Shown piece by piece: positions 32,224 through 37,153 of a stretch of 37,153 nucleotides of DNA (within the stretch, counting starts at the first letter, position 1; each line of letters begins with the position of its first letter). The position numbers and the translations under genes were made by a program. The DNA is from Microvirga sp. Mcv34 (GTDB lineage Bacteria; Pseudomonadota; Alphaproteobacteria; Rhizobiales; Beijerinckiaceae): NCBI RefSeq assembly GCF_024519725.1, contig NZ_JALJRK010000050.1:1-37153 (forward strand), written 5' to 3'. The notes beneath the pieces were generated by a model. It made no database searches and was not told where the DNA came from. It saw only the letters and a list, made by a program, of their open reading frames with translations.

Positions 32224-35163
32224 ATGATGGACACTAAGCCTGTTTTCCCCGCCAGCCCTGGTTTTCTGTCCGGTGGCGGCGAGATGGGGGCGCTGATCCG
32301 GTCGCATGACTGGGCGGCTACACCCCTGGGATCTCCCGAATCCTGGCCGCAGGCGCTGAAGACGGTCGTCAGCCTTATGCTTCAGGCCCGCCAGCCGGCC
32401 TATATCGCCTGGGGGGCCGAGCAGATCTCGCTCTACAACGACGGCTACATCCCCATCCTCGGCACCAAGCATCCCGCCGGGCTGGGCCAGCCTGCGCCGA
32501 TCCTGTGGGCGGAGATTTGGGAGACGCTGAAGCCCATCAACGCAGCGGTGCTCGCGGGCGAAGCGCAATGGTTCGAGGACATGCCGTTTGCGCTCGCCGG
32601 CCGCGACCTGAACATGAGCTGGTTCAGCTGCTCCTACACGCCGGTCCGGGGTGATGACGACCGGGTTATAGGCATGTTCTGCATCGCCCAGGAGACGACC
32701 GCCAAGGTGTTGGCCAGCCGCCGCATCCAGGCCGAACGGGAGCGCCTGGCCCGGATGTACGAGCAGGCCCCAGGGTTCGTGGCGCTGCTGGAAGGGCCGG
32801 AACACCGGTTCGGTCTGGCCAATCCGGCCTACATGCAGGTCATCGGCCATCGCGATATCATCGGCAAGACCATCGCCGAGGCGCTGCCGGAGGTCGTCGG
32901 GCAAGGCTATGTCGATCTGCTGAACGAGGTCTATGGCAGCGGCAGAGCGCTGCGGCTCACGGCCGCGAAGTACACTGTTCGGTCATTGCCGGGTGAGCCC
33001 GCCGACGAACGCTACGTCGATTTCGTCTACCAGCCGCTGACGGATGTCACGGGTGCCGTGACGGGCATTTTCGTGGAGGGATATGACGTCACGGATCGGG
33101 TTCGTGCCGAAACCCACCGCCGGGCGCTTGTCGAACTCGGAGAGCGCATCCGGGACATTGTCGACCCCGACGAACTCTCGTTCGCCGCGGCCGAGATCCT
33201 CGGCCGGACCCTGGAGGTGAGCCGGGCCGGCTACGGCACGGTCGACAAGGCCGCCGAGACCATCACGATCGTCCGCGATTGGAATGCCCCGGGCATTCAG
33301 AGCATCGCCGGCGTCCTGCACTTTCGTGAATACGGCTCCTACATCGAGGATCTCAAGCGTGGCGAAACCGCCGTGATCGCCGATGCCGACCGGGATCCGC
33401 GCACGGCCGCCACGGCGGACATGCTGAAGGGCATCAGCGCACAGGCCTTCATCAACATGCCCGTGACGGAGCGCGGAAACCTCGTGGCGCTCCTGTTTCT
33501 CAACCATGCCACGGCCCGCGAATGGCGGGAGGACGAACTCGCCCTCGTGCGCGGGGTCGCCGAGCGCACACGGACCGCGGTGGCGCGGCTGGAGGCCGAG
33601 CGGGAACTGCAGGCGCTGGCCGTAGCGCTGGAGCAGCAGGTCGCGGAGCGCGGCGCCGAGTACGACCGCGTGTGGCGCAATTCGCGCGACCTTCTCGTCA
33701 TCGTGGGCGCCGACGGTATCTTCCGGGCGGTCAATCCTGCTTGGACGACGATTCTCGGCCATGCGCCGGACGAGGTGGTCGGACGCAGCTTCCTGGAATT
33801 CATCTGGCCCGAGGATGCCGCCCTGACCCAGGACGGGCTCGACGAGGCGGCCGCCGCGCATGATCTGACCAATTTCGAGAACCGCTACCGCCACAAGGAC
33901 GGTACGCCCCGCTGGATCTCCTGGCATACCTCCGTCGAAGGCGACCTGGTGTATGCCTATGGGCGCCATATCACGGCCGAGAAGGAGGCCGCCGTGGCCC
34001 TGGCCCAGGCCCAGGACGCCTTGCGCCAATCTCAGAAGCTGGAGGCGGTTGGCCAGCTCACCGGCGGCGTGGCGCACGATTTCAACAACCTGCTCACGAT
34101 CATCAAATCGTCCACCGACCTGTTGCGCAAGCCCGGATTGCCGGACGAGCGGCGGCGGCGCTACGTCGATGCGATTTCCGATACGGTCGACCGGGCCGCC
34201 CGGCTGACGGGCCAACTCCTGGCCTTCGCCCGCCGGCAGGCCCTGAAGCCGGAGGTGTTCGATGCGTCGGACCGGATCCGCGCCATCACCGACATGCTGC
34301 GCACGGTCGTCGGATCGCGCATCCGGATCGTCGTGGAGATGGCGAGCGAGCATTGCCTGATCGAAGCCGACATGAGCCAGTTCGAGACCGCTTTGGTCAA
34401 CATGGTGGTCAATGCGCGCGACGCCATGAACGGCGAGGGAACGCTCACGGTGCGGGTCGACGAGGCATCGGGGGTGCCGGCGATCCGGGGGCATCGAGGG
34501 GGGACGGGATCGTTCGTGGCCGTTTCGCTGACGGATACGGGCGCCGGCATCGCGCCGGAGGAACTCGTGCGGATCTTCGAGCCGTTCTTCACCACCAAGG
34601 AAGTCGGCAAGGGAACGGGACTGGGTCTGTCCCAGGTCTACGGCTTCGCCAAGCAGTCGGGCGGCGACGTGGCAGTCGAAAGCGAGGTCGGCCGCGGCAC
34701 CACCTTCACCCTGTATCTTCCGCGCATCGACGAGACCGTCGCGGCCGGGGAGACGCGCAACATTCCGTCGGGCTCGGCTCCCGAGGAGGGGCGCGGCCGC
34801 CGGGTGCTCGTGGTGGAGGACAATTTCGAGGTGGGGCGTTTTTCGACGCAGGTGCTCCAGGACCTCGGTTACGAGACGACCTGGGCGGCCAACGCGACCG
34901 AGGCCCTCACGCTCCTGCAGGGGGCCGACGATTTCGATGTCGTGTTCTCCGATGTGGTCATGCCGGGCATGAGCGGCATCGAACTCGGTCAGGAGATCCG
35001 GCGCCGCCACCCGAACCTGCCGGTCGTCCTGACCTCGGGCTACAGCCATGTGCTGGCCGAGAAGGGTCGGCATGGTTTCGAGCTGCTGCAAAAGCCCTAT
35101 GCGGCCGAGGAACTGTCGCGGATCCTGAGACGTCTTACCGGAGGCCGCTATTCATCACGATGA
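32224..35163 (+). CDS. Hybrid histidine kinase with PAS-like, PAS, GAF and PAS sensor domains
   Basis: A 979-residue cytoplasmic hybrid kinase with no transmembrane helix. Domains in order: an N-terminal PAS-like module (about 10-165, SHDWAATPLGSPESWPQALK); a PAS domain (about 178-295, MYEQAPGFVALLEGPEHRFG); and a GAF domain (about 301-460, FINMPVTERGNLVALLFLNH). A second PAS domain follows (about 480-600, RNSRDLLVIVGADGIFRAVN). Then come a HisKA phospho-acceptor (GGVAHDFNNLL, His618), HATPase_c (NARDAMNGEG, DTGAGI, EPFFTTKEVGKGTGLGLS) and a C-terminal receiver (VVEDNFEVG; phospho-Asp910 in FSDVVMPGMSG; LQKPY). The receiver is intact, so it can relay or dephosphorylate. The ATG of the MMD pair was chosen where similarity starts, but the ribosome site is weak. 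The stimulus is unknown; the GAF domain lacks an evident bilin Cys. Confidence 0.86.
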   Translation: MMDTKPVFPASPGFLSGGGEMGALIRSHDWAATPLGSPESWPQALKTVVSLMLQARQPAYIAWGAEQISLYNDGYIPILGTKHPAGLGQPAPILWAEIWETLKPINAAVLAGEAQWFEDMPFALAGRDLNMSWFSCSYTPVRGDDDRVIGMFCIAQETTAKVLASRRIQAERERLARMYEQAPGFVALLEGPEHRFGLANPAYMQVIGHRDIIGKTIAEALPEVVGQGYVDLLNEVYGSGRALRLTAAKYTVRSLPGEPADERYVDFVYQPLTDVTGAVTGIFVEGYDVTDRVRAETHRRALVELGERIRDIVDPDELSFAAAEILGRTLEVSRAGYGTVDKAAETITIVRDWNAPGIQSIAGVLHFREYGSYIEDLKRGETAVIADADRDPRTAATADMLKGISAQAFINMPVTERGNLVALLFLNHATAREWREDELALVRGVAERTRTAVARLEAERELQALAVALEQQVAERGAEYDRVWRNSRDLLVIVGADGIFRAVNPAWTTILGHAPDEVVGRSFLEFIWPEDAALTQDGLDEAAAAHDLTNFENRYRHKDGTPRWISWHTSVEGDLVYAYGRHITAEKEAAVALAQAQDALRQSQKLEAVGQLTGGVAHDFNNLLTIIKSSTDLLRKPGLPDERRRRYVDAISDTVDRAARLTGQLLAFARRQALKPEVFDASDRIRAITDMLRTVVGSRIRIVVEMASEHCLIEADMSQFETALVNMVVNARDAMNGEGTLTVRVDEASGVPAIRGHRGGTGSFVAVSLTDTGAGIAPEELVRIFEPFFTTKEVGKGTGLGLSQVYGFAKQSGGDVAVESEVGRGTTFTLYLPRIDETVAAGETRNIPSGSAPEEGRGRRVLVVEDNFEVGRFSTQVLQDLGYETTWAANATEALTLLQGADDFDVVFSDVVMPGMSGIELGQEIRRRHPNLPVVLTSGYSHVLAEKGRHGFELLQKPYAAEELSRILRRLTGGRYSSR

Positions 35164-35265
35164 TGGCTCTTGTCCGGGTGCCATGCCGGCTGGTGCCGGT
35201 CTCCATTCCCCGGATGTTTACAATCATGAGGCGAGACCCAGGTCGAGCCGGGTCGCAAGGTCTTT

Positions 35266-37026
35266 ATGAGTCACGATCAGCACGGCACAGAACAGGGTGC
35301 ATCGAAGGACGAGCCCGATATCCAGGACGGTGGCCAGAGCGTCGGCGTGCCTGCCGCGGGCGAGCACGAGCATGCTTCGTACAACCCGACGGGTGGACCC
35401 GGCATCCATCACTGGCAGGAGGCGAGGATCACCGAGCCGGGGCTCGACGGCCGGAGCAACGTGTTCTTCGCCGCCATCGAGATGACCCGGATGCCGATGA
35501 TCCTTACGGATCCCAACCTTCCGGACAATCCCATCGCCTTCGCCAACCGCGCCTTCCAGGACCTGACCGGGTATACGGAGGAGGAGGTGCTCGGGCGCAA
35601 CTGTCGTTTCCTCCAGGGCGCCCTCACGGACAGGGAGGCCGTGTCCGAACTGCGGGACGCCGTCCGCGAGCAGCGGGCCGTCTCCGTCGAGATCCTCAAC
35701 TACAAGCGGGACGGAACACCCTTCTGGAACGCCTGCTTCGTCGGCCCGGTCTTCGACAAGGACGGCAAGCTTCTCTACTTCTTCGCGTCCCAGCTCGACG
35801 TGACGCGACGGCGGACCTCGGAAGCCGCCTTCCGTCAGGCGCAGAAGATGGAGAGCATCGGGCAGCTCACGGCAGGCCTCGCGCACGACTTCAACAATCT
35901 GCTGCAGGTGGTCTCCGGCAACCTGGAGCTGGCGCTCTCGCGCACCCAGGACGAATCCCTGCGTCGCCCGCTGGAGAATGCCAGTCGGGCCGCCGAGCGC
36001 GGCTCCAAGCTGACGAAGCAGCTCCTGGCCTTTGCCCGCAAGACCCGCCTCGAACCGAAGCCGACGAACCTGAACAACCTGATTGTCGAATTCGGCGAGA
36101 TGCTGGAGAACTCGGTCGGACCGCAGATCGAGGTGCAGCTCAACCTGCGTCCTCGCGTGCCTCTGGCTCTCGTCGACCCGGTGCACCTGGAGATGGCGGT
36201 GCTCAACGTGTTGATCAACGCCCGCGATGCCATGCCTAAGGGCGGCACCGTCACGATCAGCACGTCCAAAATGCACCTGAACGGCAATGCCGCCGCCCAT
36301 CATCTGCCTCCGGGCGATTACGTGGCGCTGACGATCCGCGACGAGGGCGAGGGCATGCCCCCGCACGTTCTGGAGCGGGCGACGGAGCCCTTTTTCACCA
36401 CCAAGGGGCAGGGGAGAGGGACCGGCCTCGGCCTGGCGATGGTCCATGGCTTCGTGCAGCAATCCCTGGGCCGGCTGGAAATCGAAAGCGAGCGGAAGGC
36501 CGGCACGACGATCCGGATGCTCTTTCCGGCCGCGGAGGCTCAGATGGAAGCCTCCCGTCTCCCCAATCCGGTCCCGTCCGTCACGGAGCCCAGGGGGCAG
36601 GCCGAGACGATCCTCGTGGTCGAAGACAGCAACGATGTGCTGGATCTCGCCCGTGAACACCTGAGCGCCCTCGGATATGCCGTCCTGGTTGCCAGGGACG
36701 CGGACGAGGCGCTCGCCGTCTTCGACAAGGCAGGCGACAAGATCGACCTGCTGTTTACCGATCTCGTGATGCCGGGCAGCATGAACGGATTGGCGCTCGC
36801 CGACGTCGTGCGCGAACGGGCGCCCGGCATCGGTGTGCTGCTGACGACCGGCTACAATGATGAACTCCTGATGGAGGAAAGGACCTCCGTCGGAGCCGAT
36901 GTGCTCGGCAAGCCGTATCGCCGCGCCGAATTGGCGGACCGGGTCAAGGCAGCCCTCAACAATCGCGGCCGGGACCGGCAGCTCCCGAAAGTCGGTTCAT
37001 CTCGGGGTCCACGGCACGAGGGTTGA
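35266..37026 (+). CDS. LOV-domain blue-light hybrid histidine kinase
   Basis: A 586-residue hybrid kinase. The LOV photosensor (about 70-185) has the flavin-adduct motif GRNCRFLQG with photoactive Cys113, preceded by NRAFQDLTGYTEEEVL. It continues with NYKRDGTPFWNACFVGPVF and ends in FFASQLDVT with the flavin-contacting Gln. All photochemical residues are intact. HisKA follows (AGLAHDFNNLLQVVSGNL, His207), then HATPase_c (NARDAMPKGG, DEGEGMPP, EPFFTTKGQGRGTGLGL) and a receiver (VVEDSNDVLD; phospho-Asp499 in FTDLVMPGSMNG; LGKPYRR). An AAGG ribosome site lies 5 bases before the ATG. It lies 102 bp downstream of another hybrid kinase with the same HDFNNLL core, suggesting related relay partners. 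It probably senses blue light through FMN. Confidence 0.93.
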   Translation: MSHDQHGTEQGASKDEPDIQDGGQSVGVPAAGEHEHASYNPTGGPGIHHWQEARITEPGLDGRSNVFFAAIEMTRMPMILTDPNLPDNPIAFANRAFQDLTGYTEEEVLGRNCRFLQGALTDREAVSELRDAVREQRAVSVEILNYKRDGTPFWNACFVGPVFDKDGKLLYFFASQLDVTRRRTSEAAFRQAQKMESIGQLTAGLAHDFNNLLQVVSGNLELALSRTQDESLRRPLENASRAAERGSKLTKQLLAFARKTRLEPKPTNLNNLIVEFGEMLENSVGPQIEVQLNLRPRVPLALVDPVHLEMAVLNVLINARDAMPKGGTVTISTSKMHLNGNAAAHHLPPGDYVALTIRDEGEGMPPHVLERATEPFFTTKGQGRGTGLGLAMVHGFVQQSLGRLEIESERKAGTTIRMLFPAAEAQMEASRLPNPVPSVTEPRGQAETILVVEDSNDVLDLAREHLSALGYAVLVARDADEALAVFDKAGDKIDLLFTDLVMPGSMNGLALADVVRERAPGIGVLLTTGYNDELLMEERTSVGADVLGKPYRRAELADRVKAALNNRGRDRQLPKVGSSRGPRHEG

Positions 37027-37153
37027 GCGTAGATCCTCCTGGATCTCGGCCGGACGTCCGAGCGGGGCGGGCGGTATGGTGTCGTTTCTTTCCGGCTCGG
37101 AGTTGACAAGTGTGCTGTGAGGGGACATATCCGCAGCCCCGCCGGCTTTTGGG

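Overview
The window looks like a chromosomal segment of a GC-rich alphaproteobacterium of the order Hyphomicrobiales, probably Methylobacteriaceae-like (a Microvirga/Methylobacterium/Bosea type). This placement is inference. It rests on the roughly 360-residue two-domain dCTP deaminase, Aap-type amino-acid transport genes, a coxSLM-ordered molybdenum hydroxylase operon, HWE histidine kinases, a NepR-like anti-sigma factor and EcfG-type promoters (GGAAC-N16-CGTT). There is no rRNA, phage, transposase or CRISPR array. Two tRNA genes are present: Gly-CCC and Leu-GAG.

Layout. (1) 0-3.4 kb is housekeeping: apaG-argE on the minus strand, a divergent dCTP deaminase followed by two strong back-to-back palindromes, and a small secreted glycine-rich protein. 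(2) 3.7-17 kb lies between the two tRNA genes and is a nitrogen/amino-acid/cyclic-amide catabolism block. It holds a PuuB-like FAD oxidoreductase; an aapJ-aapQ-aapM transporter operon with no ATPase gene; a YtcJ-like amidohydrolase; and a minus-strand operon of hydantoinase, amidohydrolase, Asp/Glu/hydantoin racemase and a second, paralogous amidohydrolase. An orphan BrnA-like protein and a membrane protein follow. (3) 17.6-27.1 kb is a molybdenum hydroxylase (form II CO-dehydrogenase-like) locus. The minus strand carries an Fe-S scaffold-like gene, coxG, coxS, coxL, coxM, coxD and coxE. The divergent plus strand carries two XdhC/CoxI-type genes and a molybdopterin-binding protein. The large subunit has AYRGAGR rather than the AYRCSFR loop of true form I CO dehydrogenase, so the substrate is open.

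(4) 27.2-37 kb is a sensory and stress-signalling island and the most interesting part of the window. A small NepR-like anti-sigma gene and a secreted protein are transcribed divergently, and each is preceded by an EcfG-type general-stress promoter match. Next come a Crp/Fnr-type regulator and, divergent from it across a perfect 12-bp dyad, a two-domain KaiC-like ATPase. That gene overlaps by 17 bp an HWE histidine kinase whose N-terminal receiver has lost its phospho-acceptor site. Two hybrid histidine kinases follow. One has a PAS-like/PAS/GAF/PAS sensor array, and the other has a LOV blue-light domain with the photoactive GRNCRFLQG motif. No kaiA, kaiB, phyR or ecfG gene is in the window.

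The genes therefore suggest uptake and breakdown of nitrogenous organic compounds, auxiliary oxidation by a molybdenum enzyme, and integration of light, energy or redox cues with the general stress response through a KaiC-HWE kinase pair. The physical layout and motifs are seen directly. The regulatory wiring is inferred.
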